Assembly: GCA_905221605.1 (NCBI GenBank)
Contig: CAJNDS010000467.1
Coordinates: 1-62,500, forward strand
Direction of reading: 5' to 3'
Length of the DNA stretch: 62,500 nucleotides
Origin: Symbiodinium natans
Taxonomy: Eukaryota > Sar > Dinophyceae > Suessiales > Symbiodiniaceae
Shown: positions 19,438-28,507 of the stretch, piece by piece
Layout: each line of letters begins with the position of its first letter
How positions within the stretch are numbered: the first letter of the stretch is position 1
Translations under genes and position numbers: made by a program
The notes under the pieces: model-generated
Told to the model about the DNA's origin: nothing
The model's input: the letters and a program-made list of their open reading frames with translations, nothing else
Database searches by the model: none

Positions 19438-20296
19438 GCATTAGGTTTAGGGTTCAGGGTTTGGGGTTTAGGGTTTAGCTCTTAGGGGTAAGGGTTAGGG
19501 TTTCTTAGGTACACATGGGGACTATATAAGGGGTCCACTATTCTGGCTTAGGGCTACTTGGGGGTTTAGTTCTTTCCACTTATACGACGAAGCCCCGCCA
19601 AAACTCTGAACCTCCCTCGGAGCTCCTCACCCGGCCCGTATCCCCAGGCCTCAGGCTGTAGGGCTGTAGGTGTTTCCCTATTTCACCCCATACCCTAAAC
19701 TAAACCCTTTTTTTTCCATTGCCGTGGGGCACCAGCGGCATCCCGTGGGCGACACCAAGAACTACGGACACGCTGAAGAACCGAAGACCAAGTTTGTCTG
19801 TTTTGCGACACTTCTAGCAGCTTAGATTTGATTTCACGTTCCCCCACACCTGCTCTCGCCCCGAAGTAATGGTCGTGAGTAATGGTCATAGTTAACTCCA
19901 AGATTTTGGCGTTCCATTTATGTCTTCTTGCACCAGCTCTATACGGGCCTCCTAAACTAAACCCTGCTAAACCCTAGCCCAAAAAACCCTAAGCCCTCAA
20001 CCCTAAACCCTAAACCCTAACCCCACCCTGCTTAGGCCCCACCCGCCCTTCAGGCCCAGGACTACAGAGGGCACTGAACAACCCTTTCTTTGGGGGGTAC
20101 ACCCCCCCCACAGCCAAATAAACCCCGCGTGACCCCGAACCCCGAACCCCGAAACCCGAAACCCGAAACCCGAAACCCCAAACCCTAAACCCTAAACCCC
20201 AAACCCTAAACCCTAGACCCTAAACCCTAAACCCTAAACCCTAAGCTCCAAACCCTACACCCTACCCCCTAAACCCCAAGCGCCCCTCCAGCCCAG
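19438..20296. other. Repeat variants and unique DNA
   Basis: A GGGACTATATAAGG block at about 19520 recurs in altered form near 7405 and 33230. CCCGAAA/CCCTAAA runs at 20120-20250. No gene seen. Confidence 0.4.
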
Positions 20297-20360
20297 GCAA
20301 GGCCAAAACACGAGGTCGCGGGAGCTCCAAATCGCGATCCTCGTGCCCTGACTCGAAGTT
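20297..20360 (+). CDS. Possible exon: RS-like segment
   Basis: Acceptor CCCAG|G is followed by KAKTRGRGSSKSRSSCPDSK and an in-frame TGA at about 20363. The 3' splice choice is unclear, so this could be internal or terminal. Confidence 0.4.
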
Positions 20361-20589
20361 GCGATGAGGGATTGGGGATTAAGGGTTCCTTGGAGCCTTT
20401 GTTAGAATATTGGCGGTTGAAACTCACCCTAAGCCCTGGCCCTAAACCCTAAGCCCCAAACCCAAACCTTAACCCCCAAACCCGAACCTGAAATCCTACA
20501 CCCTAAACTCTAAACCCTTTCTTGGGGGAATCCCCGAGTCCTGTTGAAGCCATCATGAAAAGAGTCGGGCCTTGGCTGAAGACGATCTT

Positions 20590-21040
20590 ATCTTAAAACC
20601 TACACCATAAACCCTAAACTCTAAACCCTAAACCCGAAGCCCTAAACTCTAAACCCGAAAACCTAATCCTAAACCCTAAACCCTAAACCCTAAACCCTAA
20701 ACCCTAAACCCTAAACCCTACGCCCTAAACCCTAAACCCTAAACCCTAAACCCTGAACCCTAAACCCTAAACCCTAAACCCACAACCCGCAACCCTCAAC
20801 CCTAAACCCTAAACCCTAAGGCCTACGCCTTAAACCCTAAAACCAAGACTTAGACCCTAAACCCTAAACCCAACCTAGAGGCTTGGAGCCTCAGATTCAT
20901 CAGCCTTAAAAGGGACCCCTAAGCCCTAAGCCCTAAGCCCGAAGCCCCAAGCCCCAAGCCCGAAGCCCGAAGCCCTAAGCCCTAAGCCCTAAGCCCTCAG
21001 CCCTAAGCCTTAAGCCCTAAGCCCTCAGCCCTAAGCCCAA
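20590..21040. repeat. CCCTAAA and CCCTAAG tracts
   Basis: Heptamers with CCCTAAG/CCCGAAG variant blocks after 20915. Confidence 0.9.
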
Positions 21041-21108
21041 AACACTACAACCCGACAACCCGAAACCCCATTCTAGAACCCTGCACCTCGATCTTCTCGT
21101 GGGGGCAG

Positions 21109-21141
21109 GTCTCGCTCTTCGCACGGGAAGAAGTCGAAAAG
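21109..21141 (+). CDS. Exon: RS microexon
   Basis: 33 bp between GGCAG|G and a GC donor (AAAAG|GCTGG), reading SRSSHGKKSKR. The codons just upstream (RSSRGGR) are also RS-like, so the exon could begin earlier. Confidence 0.45.
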
Positions 21142-21169
21142 GCTGGGTTCTTATGGTGAAGTGAAGGGT

Positions 21170-21744
21170 TTAGGGTTTAGGGTTTAGGGTTGGGGGTTTA
21201 GGGTTTAGGGTGTAAGGTCCAGGGTGCAGGGTGTACGTAGGGTGTAGGGTGTAAGGTTCAGGGTTTAGGGTTTAGGGGGTTTAGGGGGTTCAGGGTTGAG
21301 AGCTGAGGGCGTAAGGATTTGGGTAAAGGGCTTCCGGTTCATATCAAGGTTGTGGTAAGCTCATTAGGGATCTCCGGTGGCTGTATATATGGGGTGTCCT
21401 TGTGGGGCTGCCGACCATCAGAATCCAACTTCGCATGAGCCCCTGACTACGTAGCATGCCCTGAAATTCCGGAGAGCAGGGATCGTTGCCCTTTGAACAT
21501 GCGTAGTCCATTAGGGTTTAGGGTTTAGGGTTTAGGGTTTAGGGTATCTCTTACAGGTTCCGATACGAGCCCCTGGCTTGATGGCCCGGTACTAAGGGCA
21601 GAGTAGGGCATGGACATTCTCTTCCTGATAGCATGATCCTTTAGGGTCCAGAATTGAAACCTGCGTCCTTTTGCAAGATCGTATTTAGTATTGTCTGTTG
21701 CGAACATTGAGCTTGTGCTATTGTACTGCACATGTTTTTTTTTG
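21170..21744. other. Telomere-like tract and left flank of large retroelement
   Basis: TTTAGGG units at 21165-21290 and 21512-21545, then unique DNA with a T run just before the terminal repeat. No gene supported. Confidence 0.5.
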
Positions 21745-22167
21745 TGTTTGTGTTATTCTGCTGTACATGCGATTTGTTGCACTTCACGTCGGATCCATGA
21801 AGGTTTTCGTTTTTCTCGGCTCTCCGTTTTGATTTCTTTCTGATTTCATGCAGGGGCGTGCAGCACCTTTGGCATACTGCACGCAATGAAGCTATTGCCA
21901 GAGGTGGGAAGGGGTCAAGGACGCTTGACCCTGTACCTGCGAACAAAGCTGGGCCCCTGAGCCAGCAAGATTAGAAAAAGTTTTCCTCGCAAGGCAGTTT
22001 CATGTTTTCAGGTGATTCAGCCATTCTTATGCTTTCATGTTGCAATGTGCCAGAGTGAGCATGGTCATGAGGGCATGTGCACTGGACAACCATGCAAACT
22101 AATTAGCGACTCCATGTCGCCCTCCACAACCAGAAGGCGGGACAGGGAAAAGTCTTTCAAGTTGTGT
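21745..22167 (+). repeat. Left terminal direct repeat
   Basis: 423 bp, aligned without gaps to 29799-30221 with one C/A difference (GAACAAAG versus GAAAAAAG). It contains three successive hairpins at 21856-21966. Confidence 0.95.
21856..21966 (+). ncRNA. Three-hairpin RNA-like module (left)
   Basis: GCGTGCAG/CTGCACGC with a 13-nt loop (21856-21884), GGGTCAAG-GACG-CTTGACCC (21912-21931) and GCTGG/CCAGC (21948-21966). Not a recognised ribozyme; no hammerhead core (CTGATGA...GAAA) is visible. Confidence 0.5.
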
Positions 22168-22168
22168 A

Positions 22169-22199
22169 CGACAAGGGCTCCCTCATGAGGGCCTTGTCG
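22169..22199. other. Hairpin at inner edge of left repeat
   Basis: CGACAAGG and CCTTGTCG enclose the palindrome CCCTCATGAGGG with a three-base bulge. It is present only next to the left repeat. Confidence 0.6.
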
Positions 22200-22398
22200 C
22201 TTTTCGGCGAAATATGCCGGCCCACCGGGGTGCTTGTGTTAGCAGATCTGGAAATCAGGTAGGATTGCGACACATGTTCAAGTGGAGATCACAGTGGAAA
22301 TCAACGGCCATGTTCGGAAATCAGCTTTTGGAGATCAAAGTGGAGATCACCTGTACAGTTGTGTTGTGCTTATTTTACGCTTGGCTTCTGTTGCTGCC

Positions 22399-23880
22399 AT
22401 GGACCGTGAACGCAGTCCCCGCCGGAGTCACTGGAGCTCCACAGTTCCACCGCCACCCATCAGTTGGCAAAATCCCATGGGCACGATGCACCGCCCTCAG
22501 ACACGCCCGACTGTGGTGCAGCCACAGAACTTGTCGTGGAACCCGAACCCATGTGTAGCTCGAATCATGAATGTACCAGTGGCCCCGCAGGTCCCGGAAT
22601 GGAGCCCGAACCAATGTGCAGCCAGAGTCCCGAATGTACCAGTTGCTCCGCAAGCCGTCGGGATGTATGCAACCCGTCCAGGACCCGGGTACGCAGGCTC
22701 CGGAGGTCAGACTCAGCACAGGACTTTCGGCCCCATGTTGCCGGCGGAGTTTTCTCAGAATCCCAATTATCTGGACGCTCGCACCATTGCAGGTCTGAAT
22801 CTGGCACGATGGGTGAAGAAGACTGAGTGGACGGCAAAGAAACAAATTGATGGTTGCCCTTCCCATGCTATCCCGTTGCATTCGGTGTTGTACCAGGGAT
22901 GGAACTCCTATTGGATCCGTCATGTTGCCGAAGGAAAGCCCACATTCTTTGCAGGTTTTCGATCCATGGCGGAGGTGGTATTTTGTCATTCCCTCTTCGC
23001 AAAATTGCGTGAAGCGGATGTTGACTTGGATGAGCTTGCTCGGGCAGTGCATGGTGGTCAGACCAGCTCGTCAGGGAGCAATCTCTCTGATGCAAGAGTT
23101 CAAGCCACGCAGACGCTTACTACGAAGGTTGTTGACTTCATGTTGGGATTGTATCCTCAGGACGAAGCGGATCCTCAGAAAGCTGCAATGGAGAATCAAA
23201 TTAAGTTGCTTCAACAGCAGCTGGCCCGGTTTGAGAGTGTCACGCCTACAAAGTCGGAAAGCAATGAGGCTGGTATGTTGAACAACAGTCCGATGTCGGG
23301 GTCAAATGATGGTGGATGTGGCTTGCCTATTGAAGTAGAACCACCCGAACCTAAACCTGCATCGGCCCCGTCTGTTGTGAAAGGGCCCGACGGATCGACT
23401 CTTATGCTTCGTGGACCATCACAGCAGGCCAAATCTGGACTCATGCAAGCCTTTCAGAAGGGCAAAGCCCCGACAAGCTCCGGTGAGGCACAGGTCGTCA
23501 GTGAGTCGCAACCAGTGTCCGTTCCGCCCGTGCAGGTCGACAACAAGTTGGAGTATGGAACGGCTTCACATGTCTCGCACACTGTTCGCAACGTGGACGA
23601 TGCCAAGAAGAGCTTCCTTACTCGCGCTTGGAAAACATGCAAAAATGACAAAGAGGTCAGCGCATGGATTGAGGGACTCACGTTAAGCAAAGCCAATCGC
23701 ACTAAGTTGGCGACTTGGACAGCGCATGTCCAAAAATGGCACTCAGATCTTACAGCCACAGAGCAGGCAGGCCTTGACCAGACTGTTGCCAACTGGGGCG
23801 TCCCGATACGGGACGTCGCCAAACTCAAGGCCGGTTCGCTGTTGCGCATTCTGGCGGTCGGCACAATACTAGTGGCTTGA
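22399..23880 (+). CDS. Retroelement ORF1, unknown function
   Basis: The ATG at 22399 gives 493 residues (MDRERSPRR...). The frame is also open upstream to a TAG at 22240 without an ATG. The N-terminal third is Pro/Gln/Asn-rich with repeated PNxCAxR-NVPVAPQ-like units. Next comes a folded-looking part with WVKKTEW and GWNSYW, then a short coiled coil (ENQIKLLQQQLARFE). The C-terminal 100 residues are rich in Lys/Trp and helix formers (WIEGLTLSKANRTKLATW) and may bind nucleic acid. I do not recognise the family. A gag-like or RNA-binding role is plausible from position. It ends with UGA directly before CUA and the next frame is the same. Confidence 0.8.
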   Translation: MDRERSPRRSHWSSTVPPPPISWQNPMGTMHRPQTRPTVVQPQNLSWNPNPCVARIMNVPVAPQVPEWSPNQCAARVPNVPVAPQAVGMYATRPGPGYAGSGGQTQHRTFGPMLPAEFSQNPNYLDARTIAGLNLARWVKKTEWTAKKQIDGCPSHAIPLHSVLYQGWNSYWIRHVAEGKPTFFAGFRSMAEVVFCHSLFAKLREADVDLDELARAVHGGQTSSSGSNLSDARVQATQTLTTKVVDFMLGLYPQDEADPQKAAMENQIKLLQQQLARFESVTPTKSESNEAGMLNNSPMSGSNDGGCGLPIEVEPPEPKPASAPSVVKGPDGSTLMLRGPSQQAKSGLMQAFQKGKAPTSSGEAQVVSESQPVSVPPVQVDNKLEYGTASHVSHTVRNVDDAKKSFLTRAWKTCKNDKEVSAWIEGLTLSKANRTKLATWTAHVQKWHSDLTATEQAGLDQTVANWGVPIRDVAKLKAGSLLRILAVGTILVA

Positions 23881-23962
23881 CTACAAACTGTTCTGGACGA
23901 CAGGGAGAAATTTCGAAGCCGTCACCAACCGAAAGGTTGGTGGCACCAGCACCGAGGTGACG
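23878..23962 (+). promoter_or_regulatory. Candidate stop-codon readthrough signal UGA-CUA
   Basis: ORF1 ends GCT TGA CTA CAA. The same frame stays open from 23881 into the endonuclease, so one UGA separates them. UGA-CUA is a known leaky context. Downstream, CACCAACC-GAAA-GGTTGGTG (23923-23942) forms a perfect 8-bp stem with a GNRA loop, and CGTCACC/GGTGACG (23920-23962) is an alternative longer pairing. Selenocysteine decoding is another possibility. Confidence 0.55.
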
Positions 23963-25869
23963 TGGACTTGCTTCGGAATGCACATTTATTTTTCCAGAGT
24001 ATCTTCGAAACTCCCATGATGTTCGGACAGCAGTTGATGGATGTAGTCATTTGGGTCAGAGGCAAGTTACTTTTGTTGGCGTGTGAGTTTGGGCTTGTAC
24101 AGTTGCCACTGATCTCACAGCTTCGCCTGAAGTGCTCCAGCTACACATGGCAGTTTTTCTCAACCAAGTCGGTTGTCTATTGTCGTATTTTCCTACAGCC
24201 CGAGATGAAGCAGTTTGTGTATGTCGGTTCCACCACTCAGTCTCTGGGTGAACGAGAGCGCACGCGATGGGGGAAGTTCAAGCAAATTCGAGCAGGCAAG
24301 TCAGTGTGTGGGGAACTTAGCCTGTTTTGGCACCATCGTCGGTCCAATTATCATGTGGCTATTCCGTTGCTTATCATGCAGGTGCCGCAAGCAGCATGTT
24401 TGCACACTATTGAGCAAACGTTCATTAACCTTCTTCAGCCCAAACTCAATGCCCCCTGGGTTCGGATGTTGGTGAGGGCCAAACATGCTCAGGTTGCCAA
24501 CTCGGATCCTGTAAGGTGTGTGCGCAGATTTGTTACATCCTGGAGAGATTTTCGGCGGTTCAGACGTCGCAACCTTCGTCTAACAGGGCTCACGCCATCA
24601 GTTTTCAGGTCCGTTCATGTGGTACAGTCGATCGTCTATTGTTACCAGATTCTTTTTGACCTTGCTTCAGATGGACTCAATTCCTTTCTCGCTCAGAAGT
24701 ACTTACGCAGCAATCGAGTGGATTCGGATCTTCTATACAGACTGTTCCGCATGGCCACGCATTTGGGAGACCCGTTTTATGAGACAATCTGTCGGTCGAG
24801 ACTCAACACGGCGCTGAAGTTTCGACAGCTTCGATGCCCTGGTACGTGTCGCCCCTTGATGACACCATTCTTGCTTCCGGAGTCAGATTTCAAAAAGTTG
24901 ACGCGCGGACTGTTGGGGGACATCTTGGATGTCTCGTCGGATAGACTCCTGCCTTACCATATTCCGTCCACTGCTCTTTTGGCCAAAAGCCACCCCAAGA
25001 TCAAGGACGTGCTGTTCTCGTATAGGCAGGTCTTGCAGCAATGGGACCCACATGTTGATCCGACCACGGCAGGAATTGTATGTAGGTGTGCTGAGATCTT
25101 ACGCCGACATCCACAGTTGACGGTTGTCCAAGGTCATGTCGCATCTTCTGCAACATTATTCCACTTGCCGGAATTTCTTGGACAGGTAGCTCAGTCCAGT
25201 TGTGGCAATACTGTGTTCATGTCAGCGAAGGATCATTGGAAGACCTTTCATACGGCCGTTCGTGAATGGATCTCTCATCATGAACTGGTGCATTATCCGA
25301 CAGATGACATACGACGAGTGTGGGATGCAGCCTGGAAGTTACACATGCAACACCTTGGCTCCCGTTGGACAGTTGACCTGGTGCGTGAACTACAGCGATA
25401 CACTCCAGGCCTCATTTGGCATGTTCGAGATCATGAAGGCTCTCATGCTCATGTGTTCTGTCCAGTCAAGTACTGGATGATGTTGCAAAACACTTTTACG
25501 GCAGCTTCGGTATTTCAGCCTGTGTCGCTGAATGAATCACTGATCATGTCGCAGATGGAACAAGCCGTGCCTCCGAAACTCCTGGAAGCCTTTCCATTTC
25601 GATTTAAATCTCGAAGCGCGCGCGCGTTTCCTGGGCATACATTTTGCCCAAATTCAAGAAGGACTGGAAAGCGGGCAGACCCATTGTTAGTTTTGCAGCG
25701 CATCCAGCTCGTCAATTCCTGGTTGTCATGGCACGTGTCACCGAGATGCTTGTTGCTCAGGTTTGTCCGCATACGAGATCGTACAACGACGCAATCATGT
25801 TGTGGCAAGATCTTCACCAGTTGTTCGAGAAACAGCATCCAGCTGATGATGGGTTGTGCACGGATCTGA
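23881..25869 (+). CDS. GIY-YIG endonuclease plus linker of Penelope-like polyprotein
   Basis: The frame has no ATG until 24016 and is continuous with ORF1 apart from UGA. The nuclease lies near 24178-24470: VVYCRIF then FVYVGST (YIG box), a basic LGERERTRW with the candidate catalytic Arg, and HTIEQTFINLLQPKLN with the candidate metal-binding Glu and conserved Asn. GIY-YIG enzymes nick DNA to prime insertion. A long linker follows, with GLIWHVRDHEGSHAHVFCPV before the RT. True coding leaves this frame near 25616-25626, where RT continues in the -1 frame; the last about 80 codons here are out of frame. Confidence 0.8.
   Translation, partial: LQTVLDDREKFRSRHQPKGWWHQHRGDVDLLRNAHLFFQSIFETPMMFGQQLMDVVIWVRGKLLLLACEFGLVQLPLISQLRLKCSSYTWQFFSTKSVVYCRIFLQPEMKQFVYVGSTTQSLGERERTRWGKFKQIRAGKSVCGELSLFWHHRRSNYHVAIPLLIMQVPQAACLHTIEQTFINLLQPKLNAPWVRMLVRAKHAQVANSDPVRCVRRFVTSWRDFRRFRRRNLRLTGLTPSVFRSVHVVQSIVYCYQILFDLASDGLNSFLAQKYLRSNRVDSDLLYRLFRMATHLGDPFYETICRSRLNTALKFRQLRCPGTCRPLMTPFLLPESDFKKLTRGLLGDILDVSSDRLLPYHIPSTALLAKSHPKIKDVLFSYRQVLQQWDPHVDPTTAGIVCRCAEILRRHPQLTVVQGHVASSATLFHLPEFLGQVAQSSCGNTVFMSAKDHWKTFHTAVREWISHHELVHYPTDDIRRVWDAAWKLHMQHLGSRWTVDLVRELQRYTPGLIWHVRDHEGSHAHVFCPVKYWMMLQNTFTAASVFQPVSLNESLIMSQMEQAVPPKLLEAFPFRFKSRSARAFPGHTFCPNSRRTGKRADPLLVLQRIQLVNSWLSWHVSPRCLLLRFVRIRDRTTTQSCCGKIFTSCSRNSIQLMMGCARI
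25616..25626 (+). repeat. GCGCGCGCGCG run at coding frame break
   Basis: An 11-base alternating run exactly where the endonuclease frame gives way to the RT frame. One extra GC unit would explain the shift. Confidence 0.7.
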
Positions 25870-26729
25870 CCATGCACAATCAAGATCTGTCTGGGTTCTT
25901 TATCAGTATTCCTTTTGAACGGTTCATGATCACGTTTCGTATTCTGCTGTGTCGCTTCTATGACGTCGCTGATGAAGATCTCGACGACGCCCTGAAAGGA
26001 GTTGTTGTCACGGTGGATCTTGCGGACAATCTTTCTGTCATGAAGACGATTCGCGGACGCCATTGCTTGCTCCATGACAAACGAATGGCAGTCCCGATGG
26101 ATCTCTTTCTGGAAGCTGTAAAAGTGTCTTTCAAGTTCTCACTTTTCGTGGTCGGAGGACAGGCTATTGAACAGTTGCGAGGTGCGCCAATGGGAAGCCA
26201 TTTCTCTCCGGCTGCATGTCACGCAGTGGTCAGTCTGTATGAACGCATGTATTTCAGTCATTGCCTGCTCAATTCTGTTCGATTGCCAACGTATGGCCTT
26301 GTTGTTCGATATGTGGACAATCGCCTCAGCCTGATTTCTGATCGTCACAGGAATGTTGCTGCCATCCAGGCTTTTCTGCATCAGGACGTGTGTGTTCCAC
26401 CCATTGTATTGGAGTATGAAGAGGGAAACCTCTTTTTGGGGTTCCACGTGGACCTGCAGCAGCTGCGCATCAAGTATGTGCAGCCCGTTGAGACTTGGAA
26501 GTTTCTACATCCGTTGTCTGCTGCCAACTCACGTACACTCTTGAGCAGCTTTCGCTCCAGAGCCCATCTGGTCGCCCGGGCTTCCTGGCCCAAGACGCAA
26601 TGTGATGACGATCTGATTCAGCTGGTACAGTCTTACGTCAAACAAGCCTTTGATCCCAAGATGATGGCGCCAATTCTCAGACGTGTTCGACACCAGTTCG
26701 ATATACTCCAGCACTCAGCGGATGAGTAA
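25623..26729 (+). CDS. Penelope-like reverse transcriptase
   Basis: The frame is open from 25608. It reads AYILPKFKKDWKAGRPIVSF (the PK...RPIV box of the RT fingers), then QDLSGFFISIP with the first catalytic Asp (about 25880-25912), GAPMGSHFSPA (the G-x-x-MG-x-x-SP box, about 26181-26213) and RYVDN (26307-26321) in place of YxDD, followed by GNLFLGFHVD. It lacks its own N-terminus and must be made with the upstream frame: a single shift near the (GC)n run at 25616-25626 restores continuity. RT copies element RNA into DNA at the nick. It ends at TAA before ORF4. Confidence 0.85.
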   Translation, partial: RVSWAYILPKFKKDWKAGRPIVSFAAHPARQFLVVMARVTEMLVAQVCPHTRSYNDAIMLWQDLHQLFEKQHPADDGLCTDLTMHNQDLSGFFISIPFERFMITFRILLCRFYDVADEDLDDALKGVVVTVDLADNLSVMKTIRGRHCLLHDKRMAVPMDLFLEAVKVSFKFSLFVVGGQAIEQLRGAPMGSHFSPAACHAVVSLYERMYFSHCLLNSVRLPTYGLVVRYVDNRLSLISDRHRNVAAIQAFLHQDVCVPPIVLEYEEGNLFLGFHVDLQQLRIKYVQPVETWKFLHPLSAANSRTLLSSFRSRAHLVARASWPKTQCDDDLIQLVQSYVKQAFDPKMMAPILRRVRHQFDILQHSADE

Positions 26730-26875
26730 ATAAATTGAGCTCTCAAGCTTGATTTGCTTGCTTGTGCTGTTTGAGGGTTTGCGTGCTTGTCAGACATGTC
26801 TTGAATTCTCTATGTTGCTCGAGCGCTGTTGTAGCGTTCGTAACTTATACCTATTTTCGTTGCCCAGCTGCGATC

Positions 26876-28507
26876 ATGGGGGCTCCCACGGATGACAGCC
26901 TCAATTTGTTTCCAAAGTCTTCAGGCCCACCGGGCCCCATCAGTTCGTCGGTGGAGATGTACATTCGTCGACGAGTGGCGCAGGAGGTTAACCGTGCTTT
27001 GACCCCTCCGGAACAGCTTCCAGCCTGGGCCCGTCCTGATGAAGGAAGACGCAGAGCGTCTCCTCCTCCTCTTCGCCGCACCCCGGGCCTTCCTGATGCG
27101 TCAGAACGCTCAGATGCTATGGTGCCTTTGCCTCGTGCGCCCCCGCCGACTCCACCCACTCCTTTTCTGACGTTGACGGAAGGCTACAACACGATTCAGG
27201 TGCATGATGAAGCAATGGCCAATCGTCTCATTGGGCGACTGGCCCTTCCTCACAGGCAGGACAACAGGTCCCGGAGCCCGGTGTTACGGTCGTGCCCACC
27301 TCTCCCCCGACGTCGTCCAGCGGTAAGAGATGAGCCAAGCACGTCAATCCAGCTTCTTGTGTCGAATGCCAGTGCTGACGCTTACGTTGTTCCAGATGGA
27401 CCAGAGATTCCTCCTCCATCCGATGAGTGGACTTGCATCAAGCCTAGCACTGGATCGGAAATGTGGGTCAAGTTTATGGACACGTCGAAGTTGAATGATC
27501 GCCCGGACGTGCAACACATGATGTGGCCGCAGTTCTTCTGTATCAAAACCATGGCCGGAATGCACTTGTATGGGTTCAATCCTACGGAAAATACGAAGGA
27601 CAACAAGAAGCAGTGGCATGATTTTGAACGTCTCCTGCTGCATTTTCGTTCGGCCCTGATGCGTGACCTGAATCGAATCAAGTCCGCCGCTGAGCTCAAC
27701 AGCTATGATTGTCCCGTACTGAACGCAGGACCTCTTGATTTGCAGGAGAGATGGATGGCGACTCTTCTAGCAGGTGCCGACGCTCATGCAAATTTCAGCT
27801 GGAGTGACGCACTTGGATCTTTCGGCATGGGTCCGGCCCCAGTGAAACAAATCAAGAATCTTGCTCGTGTGCTTTCTGCTGTCTCGTATTTGCGGCCGTT
27901 TGGTCGTGAAGACTTGCAGACCGGGAAAGGTGCGTACTGGCTGTTTCCCTCCGAGACAGATCCCACCACCGGGGCCTCGGCGTCCGGTGATCATGAAGCT
28001 CCGGTTGGAGTGTTCCTTGTGTTGACAACGGACTTGCCAGATGATCCAGGGACGTGCTTTAGCGTGCCTTTTGCGCACAACACAGTGCCGCAGGACTTAT
28101 CCTCAATCATTAGCCAGAGAGTCGTCCGACCATCGTATTACGATCGTGCTGACAGAAAATGGTTGCTGTCCTCGGGATTCTATGGAAGAATGGCTTGGCC
28201 CCCATCGGCCATCAGGCAGCCAAAGCTCGACGGCTCCATGCCAGATCACCTTGCAGCTATGTGTGCGTCCATGGTAAACGCCCGCCGTTTCGGAGGCAAG
28301 CAGTCTGATACCCGGACATGCGCAGCGGTGGGGTGGACATTCGTACGCCAGCATGTGCATTCCAAAGCGGCCGTTGCTTCGGACCAGACATTCGGACACA
28401 TGTGTGATTTGGTTCACGGCCAGGACGGCCGGTGGATGTTTAGGTCTTCCCGTAGCATCTTGACAGGTGCAGCAGTGTTCTGGACGTCGTGGGCCATTGA
28501 AGATTAG
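26876..28507 (+). CDS. Retroelement ORF4, unknown function
   Basis: The ATG at 26876 gives 543 residues (MGAPTDDSLN...); the frame is open upstream to 26762 without ATG. The first 180 residues are rich in Pro, Arg and Ser (PLPRAPPPTPPTPF) and look disordered. The rest appears folded, with Trp/Phe/Tyr-rich stretches such as FHF/WSDALGSFGMGPAPV and YYDRADRKWLL. No catalytic motif or family is recognised. Codon use and length argue for a real protein. It lies 146 bp after the RT stop, in another frame. Confidence 0.75.
   Translation: MGAPTDDSLNLFPKSSGPPGPISSSVEMYIRRRVAQEVNRALTPPEQLPAWARPDEGRRRASPPPLRRTPGLPDASERSDAMVPLPRAPPPTPPTPFLTLTEGYNTIQVHDEAMANRLIGRLALPHRQDNRSRSPVLRSCPPLPRRRPAVRDEPSTSIQLLVSNASADAYVVPDGPEIPPPSDEWTCIKPSTGSEMWVKFMDTSKLNDRPDVQHMMWPQFFCIKTMAGMHLYGFNPTENTKDNKKQWHDFERLLLHFRSALMRDLNRIKSAAELNSYDCPVLNAGPLDLQERWMATLLAGADAHANFSWSDALGSFGMGPAPVKQIKNLARVLSAVSYLRPFGREDLQTGKGAYWLFPSETDPTTGASASGDHEAPVGVFLVLTTDLPDDPGTCFSVPFAHNTVPQDLSSIISQRVVRPSYYDRADRKWLLSSGFYGRMAWPPSAIRQPKLDGSMPDHLAAMCASMVNARRFGGKQSDTRTCAAVGWTFVRQHVHSKAAVASDQTFGHMCDLVHGQDGRWMFRSSRSILTGAAVFWTSWAIED

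Noticed and set aside
21745-22167. Hammerhead ribozyme in the terminal repeat, as in many Penelope-like elements
   Set aside because: No CTGATGA...GAAA core on either strand of the repeat.
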